NCBI RefSeq assembly: GCF_001940165.2
Contig: NZ_CP135162.1
Span: 857,501 to 921,500 of the forward strand
DNA from: Roseburia sp. 831b
Lineage (GTDB): Bacteria; Bacillota; Clostridia; Lachnospirales; Lachnospiraceae
Length of the DNA: 64,000 nucleotides
Direction of reading: 5' to 3'
Below the pieces are notes generated by a model. It ran no database searches and was not told the DNA's origin. It saw only the letters and a program-made list of their open reading frames with translations. The position numbers were made by a program, and so were the translations under genes. Shown here one piece after another: positions 17,450-28,083 of the stretch; the stretch's first letter is position 1; each line of letters starts with the position of its first letter.

Positions 17450-18550
17450 TTATCGATAAAACCGTTCCAGGGAATCCATTTTTGCGCTCATATTTGCAAA
17501 CAATGCATCTACAATTGTAATTGCAGCCATGGATTCTACCACAACAACGGCGCGTGGCACGATAATCGGGTCATGACGTCCTTTGATCTGGATTTCAATT
17601 TCATCGCCCTGCTTATTTACCGTATGCTGCGTAGCGGATACGGAAGGGGTAGGTTTGATGGCGGCGCGTAAGATAATATCACTTCCATCACTCATTCCAC
17701 CAAGGATTCCACCGGCATGGTTTGTGCATTTGCCAATTGAGCCATCTTCCATTTTACAAAAGGCATCGTTGTTGGCGCGGCCGGTTGCGCGTGCAGCTTC
17801 AAAACCGTCGCCAATCTCAAAGCCTTTGACAGCGCCGATGGACATGATGGCTTTTGCAAGGTTGGCATCTAATTTTTCAAAGACAGGGTCACCAATACCG
17901 ACCGGCATTCCGGATACGACACATTCTACGATGCCGCCGGAAGAATTCTGCTCTGCCATGCAGGCATCTAAATAGCCGCTTGCATTGTCGGCAGCATCAG
18001 CGTCCGGCATATAGAGCGGATTTCTAGAAATCTCGTTTGCATCAAAATGATGTGGGTCAATCTGGATAGGTCCGATGGCTTTGGTGTAAGTCAAAAAGGA
18101 GATACCAAGCTGATTTAAAATTTTAACGGCAATGGCACCGGCAGCCACACGTCCGATGGTTTCCCGCCCGGAGGAACGTCCGCCACCGCGGTAATCCCGG
18201 AATCCATATTTTAAATCAAAGGTATAATCGGCATGCCCCGGACGATAGTAGGATGCAATTTCACTGTAATCTTTTGATTTTTGATTTTGATTAAAAACGA
18301 CAAGTGAGATTGGAGTACCGGTTGTTTTTCCTTCGAATACACCGGAAAGAATCTCGACAGAATCGTCCTCTTTTCTTGGAGTGGAATAGTGGGACTGACC
18401 TGGTTTTCTGCGGTTTAGAAAAATCTGGATATCCTCCTCACATAAAGAAAGACCAGCCGGGCATCCATCGACGACAACGCCGACGCCTTTTCCGTGGGAT
18501 TCCCCCCATGTTGTAATTTTAAAAATATTTCCGAATGTGGAACCTGCCAT
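17450..18550 (-). CDS. aroC: Chorismate synthase
   Basis: 366-residue FMN-dependent lyase making chorismate from 5-enolpyruvylshikimate-3-phosphate. N-terminal GNIFKITTWGESHGKGVGVVVDG, the internal GGRSSGRETIGRVAAGA and FDLKYGFRDYRGGG are hallmark regions. It is divergent from aroA, which makes its substrate. GGAGGTT precedes the ATG on the minus strand. Confidence 0.95.
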   Translation of the reverse strand: MAGSTFGNIFKITTWGESHGKGVGVVVDGCPAGLSLCEEDIQIFLNRRKPGQSHYSTPRKEDDSVEILSGVFEGKTTGTPISLVVFNQNQKSKDYSEIASYYRPGHADYTFDLKYGFRDYRGGGRSSGRETIGRVAAGAIAVKILNQLGISFLTYTKAIGPIQIDPHHFDANEISRNPLYMPDADAADNASGYLDACMAEQNSSGGIVECVVSGMPVGIGDPVFEKLDANLAKAIMSIGAVKGFEIGDGFEAARATGRANNDAFCKMEDGSIGKCTNHAGGILGGMSDGSDIILRAAIKPTPSVSATQHTVNKQGDEIEIQIKGRHDPIIVPRAVVVVESMAAITIVDALFANMSAKMDSLERFYR

Positions 18551-18627
18551 AAGAACCTCCTAAGTATATAAATAAAACTAATAGATAAAAATAAACTTTT
18601 TATGTATAATTATAAATAACATATTTT

Positions 18628-18644
18628 TTCTGGAAAATCCAGAA
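18628..18644. promoter_or_regulatory. Palindrome in the aroC-aroA divergent region
   Basis: TTCTGGA-AAA-TCCAGAA, 7-bp perfect arms, lies centrally between the divergent aromatic genes. It could be an operator or a small hairpin; nothing else supports either reading. Confidence 0.35.
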
Positions 18645-18697
18645 TGGATCTGAAAAATATGGTTGTCTTTTAGTTATTATAGGAGATTTGTCTTTCC

Positions 18698-18726
18698 GTG
18701 ACAACAAGTTTATGGTAAGATATTAA
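18698..18726 (+). promoter_or_regulatory. Probable aroA promoter
   Basis: GTGACA (18698-18703) and TATTAA (18721-18726) with 17-base spacing, about 30 bases before the aroA start. Confidence 0.45.
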
Positions 18727-18758
18727 AGCAGTTTAAAAAAAGTAAGTTGGAGATGAAA

Positions 18759-20075
18759 ATGGATACAATTTATCGGGTAAAAACCTGTAAGAAGCCAGTC
18801 GACTGGGAAGTGGAGGTTCCGGGTTCTAAGAGTATGACAAACCGGGCACTTTTAATGGCGGCAATTGCAAGTGGAAGGACAAAATTAAAGGGAGTCTTGT
18901 TTAGCGACGATTCCAGATATTTTTTGAGTTCTCTGCAATCGCTTGGCTTTCAGGTAGAAATAGACGAAGCGGCAAAGACAGTTACGGTGGAAGGATGTGG
19001 CGGTGTGCTTCCGGTCACAGAGGGAGAAATCTATGTGGGAAGTGCAGGAACTGCGGCACGTTTCTTAACCGCAATGCTTTCGCTTTCGAAGGGAACATTT
19101 GTAATTCAGGCATCCGAGCAGATGAAAAAGCGTCCGATGAAGCCACTGTTTGATGTTTTGACCGGACTGGGTGCTAAGATTTTATATTTAGAGGAAGAAG
19201 GATTCCTACCAATCCAGATTACAGGAATTGGGGAACAGATTTCAAAAGAAAAAGAAGTAACGGTAGCGCTTGATATCAGTAAGAGTACACAGTTTTTAAG
19301 TGCCTTGCTTTTGACCTCACCGATGATAGCAGCTGGAATCCGTATTTTGATTACGAGTGAGAAAACAGATGGAGCCTACATCCGTATCACAAGAAAAATG
19401 ATGGAACAGTTTGGCGTAATGGTCTCCTTTGATGGCAGAAATTATGTTGTAAAAGGTGGACAACAGTACCAAATTGCAGAATACCAGATTGAACCGGATG
19501 TGTCTGCGGCCTGTTATTTTTATGGAGCGGCAGCAATCACGGGCGGAAGAGCACTTGTGAAAAATGTAACAAAGTCTTGTATGCAGGGAGATTTGAAGTT
19601 CCTTACCGCGTTAGAGCAGATTGGCTGTAAAGTTACGGAGGATGCAGATGGTCAGATTGTGGTGCTAGGACCAGCGAATGGAGCAATAGATGGTATTACC
19701 GTTGATATGAATGATTTTTCCGATCAGACCATGACACTTGCGGCGATGGCACCTTTTGCAAAAGGAAAGGTTCGAATTGAGCATATTGGTCATATCAGAT
19801 TACAGGAATCCGACCGGATTCATGCCATTGCAACCGAATTAAACCGGTTGGGAATTGACTGCACGGAGGAAGAGGATGCATTGACCATTTTACCGGGTAC
19901 GCCAAAGCCAGGCGGGGTTACAACCTATGAGGATCACAGAATGGCAATGGCATTTTCATTGATTGGTCTTAGGACAGAAGGAATTGTCATCAAAGATCCG
20001 GATTGTTGCAGAAAAACGTTTGAACAGTATTTTTCCGTGTTAGACCGATTGTGTGAACAGAACAATGAAGGTTAA
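18759..20075 (+). CDS. aroA: 3-phosphoshikimate 1-carboxyvinyltransferase (EPSP synthase)
   Basis: 438-residue shikimate-pathway enzyme joining PEP to shikimate-3-phosphate. VPGSKSMTNRALLMAA binds substrate; VGSAGTAARFLTAML is the PEP region (LFLGNAGTAMRPL in E. coli); RLQESDRI and the C-terminal EDHRMAMAFS are conserved. The start at 18759 has GGAG 6 bases upstream. The SAGTAARF form of the PEP loop is of interest for glyphosate sensitivity, since class I enzymes carry NAGTAMRP. Confidence 0.93.
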   Translation: MDTIYRVKTCKKPVDWEVEVPGSKSMTNRALLMAAIASGRTKLKGVLFSDDSRYFLSSLQSLGFQVEIDEAAKTVTVEGCGGVLPVTEGEIYVGSAGTAARFLTAMLSLSKGTFVIQASEQMKKRPMKPLFDVLTGLGAKILYLEEEGFLPIQITGIGEQISKEKEVTVALDISKSTQFLSALLLTSPMIAAGIRILITSEKTDGAYIRITRKMMEQFGVMVSFDGRNYVVKGGQQYQIAEYQIEPDVSAACYFYGAAAITGGRALVKNVTKSCMQGDLKFLTALEQIGCKVTEDADGQIVVLGPANGAIDGITVDMNDFSDQTMTLAAMAPFAKGKVRIEHIGHIRLQESDRIHAIATELNRLGIDCTEEEDALTILPGTPKPGGVTTYEDHRMAMAFSLIGLRTEGIVIKDPDCCRKTFEQYFSVLDRLCEQNNEG

Positions 20076-20123
20076 CATAATTGCAAAACCGGAAAGGGAA
20101 TCTAGTTAGAATGAGGTGGAAAT

Positions 20124-21275
20124 ATGTATGAATTATTAAAACAGGAGGGGCGTGCAAAACGAGGTGTGTTACACACTGTCCACGGAGATATCCAGACGCC
20201 TGTCTTTATGAATGTAGGAACGGTTGCTGCCATTAAGGGTGCAGTATCGACCGAGGACTTAGAGGAAATCAAATGTCAGGTAGAGTTATCCAATACCTAT
20301 CATTTGCATGTCCGTACCGGTGATAAATTAATCAAAGAGGTTGGCGGACTTCACAAATTCATGTCCTGGAACCGTCCAATTCTTACAGATTCCGGCGGAT
20401 TTCAGGTATTCTCACTGGCTGGACTCCGTAAAATCAAAGAGGAGGGTGTTTATTTTCATTCCCACATTGATGGCGCTAAGATTTTCATGGGACCAGAGGA
20501 GAGTATGCAGATTCAGTCGAATCTAGGCTCTACCATTGCGATGGCATTTGATGAATGTCCGCCGGCATTGGCAGAACGCAAGTATGTAGAAGATTCTGTG
20601 GCACGTACGACACGTTGGTTAGAGCGCTGTAAAAAAGAGATGGACCGCTTAAACTCCTTAGAGGATACCGTAAATAAGAAACAAATGCTGTTTGGTATTA
20701 ATCAGGGTGCTATCATGCCGGATATCCGTATTGACCATGCGAAAAGAATTTCCGAGATGGATTTGGATGGTTATGCGGTAGGAGGTCTTGCAGTCGGCGA
20801 GACACACGAGCAGATGTATCACATTTTAGAGGAGACCGTTCCGTATCTTCCGGTGAATAAGCCAACTTATCTGATGGGGGTTGGAACGCCGGCAAATATT
20901 TTAGAAGGTGTGGAACGCGGTATTGATTTCTTTGACTGCGTTTATCCATCCAGAAACGGACGTCACGGTCATGTGTATACGAACCTTGGTAAGATTAATC
21001 TGTTCAACCAGAAGTACGAAAAAGATATGCGTCCGATTGAGGAAGGATGTCAGTGTCCTGCATGCCGCCGTTACAGCAGAGCATACATCCGTCATCTGTT
21101 AAAGGCAAAAGAGATGCTTGGCATGCGTCTTTGCGTGCTTCACAACCTCTATTTCTACAATACAATGATGGAAGAAATCAGGGATGCCCTCGATGCAGGC
21201 AATTTTAAATCCTACAAGGAAGAAAAACTTTACCGTATGGGTCAGATTAACCGTGAAAAGGAAAATAATTTATAA
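20124..21275 (+). CDS. tgt: tRNA-guanine transglycosylase
   Basis: 383-residue TIM-barrel enzyme that swaps guanine 34 of GUN-anticodon tRNAs for a queuosine precursor. TDSGGFQVFSLAGLRKI holds the general base region, GIDFFDCVYPSRNGRHGHVYT the nucleophilic Asp, and CQCPACRRYSRAYIRHL the zinc ligands. It sits before yajC, as in many bacteria. GAGGTGG precedes the ATG. Confidence 0.95.
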   Translation: MYELLKQEGRAKRGVLHTVHGDIQTPVFMNVGTVAAIKGAVSTEDLEEIKCQVELSNTYHLHVRTGDKLIKEVGGLHKFMSWNRPILTDSGGFQVFSLAGLRKIKEEGVYFHSHIDGAKIFMGPEESMQIQSNLGSTIAMAFDECPPALAERKYVEDSVARTTRWLERCKKEMDRLNSLEDTVNKKQMLFGINQGAIMPDIRIDHAKRISEMDLDGYAVGGLAVGETHEQMYHILEETVPYLPVNKPTYLMGVGTPANILEGVERGIDFFDCVYPSRNGRHGHVYTNLGKINLFNQKYEKDMRPIEEGCQCPACRRYSRAYIRHLLKAKEMLGMRLCVLHNLYFYNTMMEEIRDALDAGNFKSYKEEKLYRMGQINREKENNL

Positions 21276-21374
21276 AATTACTATTAATTCAAGGGAAAGA
21301 CTTGCCGAATCTTCGGCTTTTGTGTAAAATGAGTAATAGTTCATTTTGAATAGAAATTTTAGGAGGACATCAAG

Positions 21375-21692
21375 ATGTTATCAATTTTAGCAACAGCTTC
21401 ATCTGCAGCAGCAGGCTGGGGTGGAATGATTATCTGGTTAGTGATTTTATTCGCATTCATGTATTTCTTCATGATTCGTCCACAGCAGAAAGAGACAAAG
21501 AAGAAGAATCTCATGATGGCAGAATTAGCAGTAGGAGATACAGTATTGACAACAAGTGGTTTCTATGGTACCGTAATCGACATTTCAGATGATACAGTCA
21601 TTGTTGAATTTGGAAGCAACAAGAACTGCCGTATTCCAATGCAGAAAGCAGCAATTTCCGCAGTTGAGAAGCCAGAAGAAGCAGCAGAATAA
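21375..21692 (+). CDS. yajC: Preprotein translocase subunit YajC
   Basis: 105 residues with one N-terminal membrane helix (residues about 15-35) and a cytoplasmic tail; accessory part of SecDF-YajC. The helix ends in FFMIRPQQKETKKKNLMM, the family signature. GGAGG lies 8 bases before the ATG. A weak GCCGA/TCGGC hairpin at about 21308-21321 separates it from tgt. secDF does not follow; a terminator does. Confidence 0.93.
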   Translation: MLSILATASSAAAGWGGMIIWLVILFAFMYFFMIRPQQKETKKKNLMMAELAVGDTVLTTSGFYGTVIDISDDTVIVEFGSNKNCRIPMQKAAISAVEKPEEAAE

Positions 21693-21725
21693 TCAAACTA
21701 CAAATGATTTTAAGAAAAGCTTAAG

Positions 21726-21755
21726 AGAACTGTCAGGAAATGACAGTTCTTTTTT
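21726..21755 (+). terminator. Terminator after yajC
   Basis: AGAACTGTCA-GGAAA-TGACAGTTCT then five or six T. An extended -10 (TGCTATAAT, ending 21774) for the next gene begins 11 bases later. Confidence 0.9.
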
Positions 21756-21830
21756 GGTATCAGAATGCTATAATAATAGTACAAGTTTTGGAAAACAAAA
21801 GAAGATTTTGGGAAGAGATAGAGGAAGATT

Positions 21831-23354
21831 ATGAGAAGAAATCAACGTTTGAGAGAACAAAGACAAAGATTATGGATTGCCGGAATTGGAATTTTGGCTG
21901 CCCTGGCGGCATTGTATCTTGCAGTCGCAGTGTTTTATCGGAACCACTATATGCCAAAAACCTGTATGAATGGCATTTCGATTGGAAATCTAAGCTTAAC
22001 AAAGGCAGAGAAAAAATTAAGCAGGGAGATTTCCTGCTATACGTTAACGATTACAGACCGGGATGGAAAAACGTATAAGATACTCGGACCGGATTTTGAT
22101 TATTCGTTTGAGTCAAATGGGGAGGCAGATTCTCTTTTAAAGAAACAGGGAAGCTTTGCATGGATTGCAAAAATTGCAAAGGACAAAGAATACCAGTTAT
22201 CTGTTTCCATCACTTATGATAAAGACAAATTGCAGCAACTGATAGACGGATTAGACTGTTTTGATACAGAAAATCTGGTGGAACCGGAGGATGCAGCGTT
22301 AGAAAAGACTGACGATGGTTATGAGATTGTTCCACAGGTGATGGGAAATAAGTTAAAGCAGGATGAAGTAAAAGCAAAGATTTCGGATGCGGTAGTAAAG
22401 GGTGAGACGGAACTTACTTTGATGGATGAGGACTATGAAAACCCGGCTGTCTATGAGGATGATGCTTCTTTGGTGGAGCAGTTAGATGCCGTCAATAAAT
22501 ACCTTTCAACTACCATTTACTATGATGTGGGCGATGATGGGGAGGTATTAGACCGTTCTACCATAAAAGATTTGATACAGGTGAATGAGAACGGACAGGT
22601 ATCTTTAGATGATGATGCCATTACCAAGTACGTGCAATCCTTGGCAAGCAAATACAATACATATGGGGATGTCCGTAAATTCCAGACTTCCGTAGGCGAT
22701 ACTGTTGAAATTGGAGGTGGAGATTACGGCTGGGTCATTGATAAAAAGGCGGAAAAAGAAGAGTTGATTTCTGACTTAGAACAAGGTGGAACTTTTCAAA
22801 GAGAGCCGGTATTTGAACAGACAGCAAAAGTAAAAAGCATTACAAATGATATCGGAGATACCTATATTGAGATTGATTATACCAACCAGCATTTATACTA
22901 TTATGAAGAAGGACAACTCCTTTATCAGACGGATATTGTATCTGGAAATATCACAAGAGGAAACGGTTCCCCGGATGGAATTTTTAAGATTGTATACAAG
23001 CAGAGTCCTGCCACATTAGTGGGTGAGGATTACGAGTCGAACGTACAGTACTTTATGCCATTTGCCTATAACGTAGGAATCCATGATGCGAGCTGGCGAA
23101 AAGGTGTGTTTGGTGGTGAAATCTATAAGACCTCCGGCTCCCATGGCTGCATCAATGTGCTGCCAGAGGCGGCAGAAACCCTATATGGAATGATACAAAA
23201 AGATACGCCGGTCGTAGCTTATTACCGTGAACCGGTAGAGCTGACTGCGGAAAATGCGAAGATTTCAAATGCCTTTTCCTATGTTGATCCGGATAAAGAA
23301 AAAGATGCGGATGCACAGGTGACCGCGACAACAGAAAATACGACAACCGAGTAA
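21831..23354 (+). CDS. L,D-transpeptidase with peptidoglycan-binding-like domain
   Basis: 507-residue cell-wall enzyme forming 3-3 cross-links or attaching proteins to peptidoglycan. A basic N-terminus is followed by one membrane helix (about residues 17-37). A YkuD-associated PG_binding_4-like region fills the middle, and the YkuD catalytic domain ends the protein with SHGCINVL, giving His438 and Cys440. The C-terminal tail is Thr/Asp-rich. An extended -10, TGCTATAAT, ends at 21774, and AGAGGAAG precedes the ATG. It forms a single-gene unit between two terminators. Confidence 0.9.
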   Translation: MRRNQRLREQRQRLWIAGIGILAALAALYLAVAVFYRNHYMPKTCMNGISIGNLSLTKAEKKLSREISCYTLTITDRDGKTYKILGPDFDYSFESNGEADSLLKKQGSFAWIAKIAKDKEYQLSVSITYDKDKLQQLIDGLDCFDTENLVEPEDAALEKTDDGYEIVPQVMGNKLKQDEVKAKISDAVVKGETELTLMDEDYENPAVYEDDASLVEQLDAVNKYLSTTIYYDVGDDGEVLDRSTIKDLIQVNENGQVSLDDDAITKYVQSLASKYNTYGDVRKFQTSVGDTVEIGGGDYGWVIDKKAEKEELISDLEQGGTFQREPVFEQTAKVKSITNDIGDTYIEIDYTNQHLYYYEEGQLLYQTDIVSGNITRGNGSPDGIFKIVYKQSPATLVGEDYESNVQYFMPFAYNVGIHDASWRKGVFGGEIYKTSGSHGCINVLPEAAETLYGMIQKDTPVVAYYREPVELTAENAKISNAFSYVDPDKEKDADAQVTATTENTTTE

Positions 23355-23357
23355 AAG

Positions 23358-23386
23358 GGTGGAGCTTTTAGTGCTCCACCATTTTT
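23358..23386 (+). terminator. Terminator after L,D-transpeptidase
   Basis: GGTGGAGC-TTTTAGT-GCTCCACC then ATTTTT, 4 bases past the stop codon. Confidence 0.88.
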
Positions 23387-23434
23387 ATAACTATAATTTA
23401 TAATAAACATGAAAAACTACAATAGCAAGTTATA

Positions 23435-23463
23435 TTGAATTCTAGGCAAGCTTCCATTATGAT
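23435..23463 (+). promoter_or_regulatory. leuB promoter
   Basis: TTGAAT (23435-23440), 17 bases, TATGAT (23458-23463). The leader to leuB is only about 30 bases, so no T-box or leader-peptide attenuator fits. Confidence 0.65.
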
Positions 23464-23498
23464 AAATAGTAACAATAGAAAGGAAGAGGTAGTGTAGA

Positions 23499-24605
23499 AT
23501 GAAATGTCAGATTGGTGTAATTTCAGGGGATGGAATTGGTCCGGAGATTGTAACAGAGGCAAAAAAAGTTTTAGATAAAATTGGGGAAGTATTTGGTCAT
23601 CAGTTCTGTTATCAGGAGATTCTGATGGGAGGCTGTTCCATTGATGCAACCGGTGTACCATTAACAGATGAGGCAATTGAAGCTGCAAAAGCATCCGATG
23701 CCGTTTTGATGGGATCGATTGGAGGAAACACTTCCACATCTCCATGGTACAAACTTGCGCCGGAACTTCGCCCGGAAGCAGGTCTTTTAAAATTAAGAAA
23801 GTCCTTAAACCTTTTTGCAAATTTAAGACCGGCATATTTATATGAAGAATTAAAGGAGGCTTGCCCGCTTCGGGAGGACATCATTGGGGACGGATTCGAT
23901 ATGATGATTATGCGAGAGCTGACAGGCGGTCTTTATTTTGGAGAACGTAAGACAGAAGAGGTAAACGGACTTATTCAGGCGACCGATGTTTTGACATACA
24001 ACGAAGAAGAGATTCGCAGAATTGCAAAACGAGGATTTGACATTGCAAGAAAAAGAAGAAAGAAAGTGACAAGTGTCGATAAGGCAAACGTGCTTGATTC
24101 TTCCAGATTATGGAGAAAAATCGTAGAAGAAGTGGCAAAAGACTATGAGGATGTTACCTACGAACATATGTTGGTAGATAACTGTGCGATGCAGTTAGTC
24201 AAAGATCCAAAACAGTTCGATGTTATTTTAACTGAGAATATGTTTGGTGATATTTTGTCTGATGAGGCAAGTATGGTGACTGGTTCCATTGGAATGCTTT
24301 CTTCTGCGAGCCTGAATGACACCAAATTCGGACTTTACGAGCCAAGCGGCGGTTCAGCACCGGATATTGCAGGAAAAGGAATTGCCAATCCAATTGCAAC
24401 TATTTTAAGTGCAGCAATGATGCTTCGTTATACGTTTGACTTAGATACAGAGGCAGATGCAGTGGAACGTGCAGTGAAGGAAGTGCTAAAAGCCGGATAT
24501 CGCACGATTGATATTATGCCGCAGGAAGATGCAAAAAAAGCGCTGGTAAACCAGGTCGGAACCAAGGAGATGGGAGATCTCATCTGTAATTTCCTTGAAA
24601 AATAA
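23499..24605 (+). CDS. leuB: 3-isopropylmalate dehydrogenase
   Basis: 368-residue NAD-dependent enzyme of leucine synthesis. Seen are [31 protein letters not shown] (substrate arginines), [15 protein letters not shown] and the Asp-containing [14 protein letters not shown]. It stands without leuA or leuCD, next to ilvD and ilvB of the shared branched-chain pathway. Confidence 0.93.
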   Translation: MKCQIGVISGDGIGPEIVTEAKKVLDKIGEVFGHQFCYQEILMGGCSIDATGVPLTDEAIEAAKASDAVLMGSIGGNTSTSPWYKLAPELRPEAGLLKLRKSLNLFANLRPAYLYEELKEACPLREDIIGDGFDMMIMRELTGGLYFGERKTEEVNGLIQATDVLTYNEEEIRRIAKRGFDIARKRRKKVTSVDKANVLDSSRLWRKIVEEVAKDYEDVTYEHMLVDNCAMQLVKDPKQFDVILTENMFGDILSDEASMVTGSIGMLSSASLNDTKFGLYEPSGGSAPDIAGKGIANPIATILSAAMMLRYTFDLDTEADAVERAVKEVLKAGYRTIDIMPQEDAKKALVNQVGTKEMGDLICNFLEK

Positions 24606-24614
24606 AAATAAGTT

Positions 24615-24643
24615 TTGCATTTTAACGTGAAAAAGTATATAGT
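24615..24643 (+). promoter_or_regulatory. ilvD promoter
   Basis: TTGCAT (24615-24620), 17 bases, TATAGT (24638-24643), between leuB and ilvD. The leader is about 33 bases. Confidence 0.6.
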
Positions 24644-24682
24644 AGAGATATTATAACTTACATATAGAAAGAGGATTGGATT

Positions 24683-26362
24683 ATGAAGAGTGATAACGTA
24701 AAGACAGGAATGCAGCAGGCACCTCATCGAAGCCTGTTCAATGCTTTGGGATTTACTGAGGAAGAGATGAAAAAACCAATGGTCGGAATCGTAAGTTCCT
24801 ATAACGAGATTGTACCGGGTCATATGAATCTGGATAAAATTGTAAATGCCGTAAAGCTTGGAGTTGCGGAAGCCGGTGGCGTACCGGTTGTATTTCCGGC
24901 AATTGCTGTCTGTGACGGTATCGCAATGGGACACATCGGCATGAAGTATTCTCTGGTAACAAGAGATTTGATTGCAGATTCCACAGAATGTATGGCACTC
25001 GCACATCAGTTCGATGCACTTGTTATGGTTCCAAACTGTGACAAGAACGTTCCTGGACTTTTGATGGCGGCAGCTCGTATTAATGTACCTACGGTGTTCG
25101 TCTCAGGCGGACCAATGCTTGCAGGTCATGTACACGGTAAGAAGAGAAGTCTTTCTTCCATGTTTGAGGCGGTTGGCTCCTATGCAGCCGGAACCATGAC
25201 AGAGGAAGAGGTAAGAGAATACGAAGAAAAGGTATGTCCTACCTGTGGTTCCTGTTCTGGAATGTATACAGCGAACTCCATGAACTGTTTAACAGAAGCA
25301 CTTGGTATGGGACTTCGCGGAAACGGTACGATTCCTGCTGTATATTCCGAGCGTATCAAGCTTGCAAAACATGCAGGTATGGCAGTTATGGATATGTATC
25401 GCAAGAATATCAGACCAAGAGATATCATGACAAAAGATGCTATTTTAAATGCACTGACCGTAGATATGGCACTTGGATGTTCGACAAACAGTATGCTTCA
25501 TCTGCCGGCAATCGCACATGAAGTTGGATTTGATTTTGACATTTCATTTGCAAATCCAATCAGTGAGAAGACACCGAACCTTTGCCATCTTGCACCGGCA
25601 GGCCCTACTTATATGGAAGATTTGAATGAAGCCGGCGGTGTTTACGCAGTAATGAAAGAGTTAGCAGACATCGGATTGTTACATACAGACTGCATGACCG
25701 TTACCGGAAAGACAGTCGGAGAAAACATTGCAAATGCAGTAAACCGCAATCCGGAAGTTATCAGAACGACCGATAACCCATATAGTAAGACAGGAGGCCT
25801 TGCTGTATTAAAAGGAAATCTCGCACCGGATGGTGGTGTTGTCAAACGTTCTGCCGTTGTCGATGAGATGATGGTTCATGAGGGACCAGCCAGAGTCTTT
25901 GACTGTGAAGAAGATGCGATTGCTGCAATCAAAGGTGGAAAGATTGTTGCCGGTGATGTTGTTGTCATTCGTTATGAAGGACCAAAGGGTGGTCCTGGTA
26001 TGAGAGAAATGCTAAATCCGACTTCAGCCATCGCAGGAATGGGACTTGGCTCCTCGGTAGCGTTAATCACAGACGGTCGTTTCTCCGGCGCAAGCCGTGG
26101 TGCTTCCATCGGACACGTTTCACCGGAGGCAGCAGTTGGTGGTCCGATTGCACTTGTAGAAGAGGGTGACATCATTAAGATTAATATTCCGCAGATGACA
26201 CTTGACATTGCTGTTTCTGACGAAGAGATGGCAAGAAGAAAAGCAAACTGGCAGCCAAGAAAGCCTAAGGTTACAACGGGATATCTGGCACGTTACGCTT
26301 CCATGGTAACATCTGGAAACAGAGGTGCAATTTTACAGATTCCGGGAAAAAAAGAAGAATAG
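24683..26362 (+). CDS. ilvD: Dihydroxy-acid dehydratase
   Basis: 559-residue Fe-S enzyme of isoleucine, valine and leucine synthesis. Cluster cysteines lie in [14 protein letters not shown] and [17 protein letters not shown]; the C-terminal [21 protein letters not shown] is diagnostic. It is normal in length, and ilvB follows after 17 bases. Confidence 0.95.
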   Translation: MKSDNVKTGMQQAPHRSLFNALGFTEEEMKKPMVGIVSSYNEIVPGHMNLDKIVNAVKLGVAEAGGVPVVFPAIAVCDGIAMGHIGMKYSLVTRDLIADSTECMALAHQFDALVMVPNCDKNVPGLLMAAARINVPTVFVSGGPMLAGHVHGKKRSLSSMFEAVGSYAAGTMTEEEVREYEEKVCPTCGSCSGMYTANSMNCLTEALGMGLRGNGTIPAVYSERIKLAKHAGMAVMDMYRKNIRPRDIMTKDAILNALTVDMALGCSTNSMLHLPAIAHEVGFDFDISFANPISEKTPNLCHLAPAGPTYMEDLNEAGGVYAVMKELADIGLLHTDCMTVTGKTVGENIANAVNRNPEVIRTTDNPYSKTGGLAVLKGNLAPDGGVVKRSAVVDEMMVHEGPARVFDCEEDAIAAIKGGKIVAGDVVVIRYEGPKGGPGMREMLNPTSAIAGMGLGSSVALITDGRFSGASRGASIGHVSPEAAVGGPIALVEEGDIIKINIPQMTLDIAVSDEEMARRKANWQPRKPKVTTGYLARYASMVTSGNRGAILQIPGKKEE

Positions 26363-26379
26363 AAAGTGAGGAGTCTGCC

Positions 26380-28053
26380 ATGCAGTTAACGGGTGCGCAG
26401 ATTGTTATGGAATGTCTGAAAGAACAGGGCGTTGATACTGTTTTCGGATATCCTGGTGGCGCAATCTTAAATGTTTATGATGAATTATATAAAAATAAAG
26501 ATGCTATCCGTCATGTGTTGACTTCACACGAACAGGGAGCAGCACATGCAGCGGATGGATATGCAAGAAGTACAGGAAAAGTAGGAGTCTGTTTTGCAAC
26601 CAGTGGTCCTGGAGCAACCAACCTTGTGACGGGAATTGCGACAGCATACATGGATTCGGTTCCAGTTGTGGCAATTACATGTAATGTCACAGTACCTTTG
26701 CTTGGAAAAGACAGTTTCCAGGAGATTGATATTGCGGGAATTACAATGCCAATCACAAAACACAATTTCATTGTGAAAGATGTAACAAAGTTGGCAGATA
26801 CCATCCGCAGAGCCTTTACAATTGCAAAGAAGGGGCGTCCGGGTCCAGTGCTTGTCGATATTCCAAAAGATGTGACAGCATTGAAGACAGAGTATGAGCC
26901 GAAGAAACCGGAACCGATTGCAAGAATATCAGAAACAATCACAGACGAAGATTTAGAGGTAGCTCTTGAAATGTTACAAAAGGCAGAGAAACCATACATC
27001 TTTGTGGGTGGCGGTGCTGTTATTTCCGGTGCAAGCGAGGAATTAAAAGAATTTGTACATAAAATGGATGCTCCGGTCTGTGATACTCTGATGGGAAAAG
27101 GTGCATTTGACGGAACAAACGATTTGTATACAGGCATGCTTGGAATGCATGGAACGAAGACGTCGAACTTGGGCGTGAGCGACTGCGACCTTCTGGTTGC
27201 CATCGGAGTGCGGTTCTCGGACCGTGTGCTTGGAAATGCAAGCAAGTTTGCAAAGCAGGCCAAGATTTTACAGTTTGATGTAGATCCGGCTGAGATTAAC
27301 AAAAATATCAGAGTGGACGCCTGTGTGATTGGGGACGTGAAAGAGATTTTAACCAGAGTGAACGAAAGGTTACCTCAGCAAAATCACAACGCATGGATTT
27401 CACATGTATTAGATTACAAAGTAAAATTCCCATTAAAATATGCAGAGCAAGGAATCTCCGGTCCTTATATTATGGAGGAGATTTATCGCAAGACAAACGG
27501 GGATGCAGTCATCGTGACAGAAGTCGGGCAGCATCAGATGTGGGCAGCGCAATATTATAAATACAAGAATCCGAGAACATTTTTAACATCCGGAGGTCTT
27601 GGTACGATGGGATATGGACTCGGTGCAGCGATTGGTGCGCAGATTGCCAACCCAGACAAACAGGTTATCAATATTGCCGGTGATGGATGTTTTCGAATGA
27701 ATATGAATGAGCTGGCAACAGCGGTTCGTGAGCAACTGCCACTGATTGAGGTGATTGTCAATAACCACGTATTAGGAATGGTTCGCCAGTGGCAGAATCT
27801 TTTCTATGAAAAACGTTATTCCGCTACCGTTTTAGATGACGGAGTTGATTTTGTAAAACTTGCCGAGGCGATGGGCGCAGCCGGATACCGCGCAACATCC
27901 AGGGAAGAGTTTGAAACAGTATTCCAAAAAGCATTGGAATCCAAAACACCGGTCTTAATCGATTGTATCATTGATTCAGACGATAAAGTATGGCCAATGG
28001 TGGCACCAGGAGAAGCAATCAGTTCTTCATTTACCGATGAGGATATGAAATAA
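26380..28053 (+). CDS. ilvB: Acetolactate synthase large subunit
   Basis: 557-residue thiamine-diphosphate enzyme condensing pyruvate with pyruvate or 2-oxobutyrate. YPGGAILNVYDEL, HEQGAAHAADGYAR (catalytic Glu), CFATSGPGATNLVTG and the diphosphate/Mg motif GDGCFRMNMNELATA with NNHVLGMVRQWQ are visible. No regulatory subunit gene (ilvN/ilvH) is adjacent. Confidence 0.95.
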   Translation: MQLTGAQIVMECLKEQGVDTVFGYPGGAILNVYDELYKNKDAIRHVLTSHEQGAAHAADGYARSTGKVGVCFATSGPGATNLVTGIATAYMDSVPVVAITCNVTVPLLGKDSFQEIDIAGITMPITKHNFIVKDVTKLADTIRRAFTIAKKGRPGPVLVDIPKDVTALKTEYEPKKPEPIARISETITDEDLEVALEMLQKAEKPYIFVGGGAVISGASEELKEFVHKMDAPVCDTLMGKGAFDGTNDLYTGMLGMHGTKTSNLGVSDCDLLVAIGVRFSDRVLGNASKFAKQAKILQFDVDPAEINKNIRVDACVIGDVKEILTRVNERLPQQNHNAWISHVLDYKVKFPLKYAEQGISGPYIMEEIYRKTNGDAVIVTEVGQHQMWAAQYYKYKNPRTFLTSGGLGTMGYGLGAAIGAQIANPDKQVINIAGDGCFRMNMNELATAVREQLPLIEVIVNNHVLGMVRQWQNLFYEKRYSATVLDDGVDFVKLAEAMGAAGYRATSREEFETVFQKALESKTPVLIDCIIDSDDKVWPMVAPGEAISSSFTDEDMK

Positions 28054-28083
28054 AAGGTTTTAAAAATAGGAGGAAGTTATAAA

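Noticed and set aside
24606..24682. T-box or leader-peptide attenuator before ilvD (and leuB, serC, glyS)
   Set aside because: The gaps are too short or lack a specifier loop, T-box sequence and terminator/antiterminator pair.
24428..25006. 192-codon minus-strand frame across leuB/ilvD
   Set aside because: It spans the ends of two well-supported plus-strand genes and their promoter; no protein family is recognisable.
26511..27302. 263-codon open frame on the minus strand
   Set aside because: It lies wholly inside ilvB, has no ribosome site or recognisable protein, and mirrors codon bias of the plus-strand gene.
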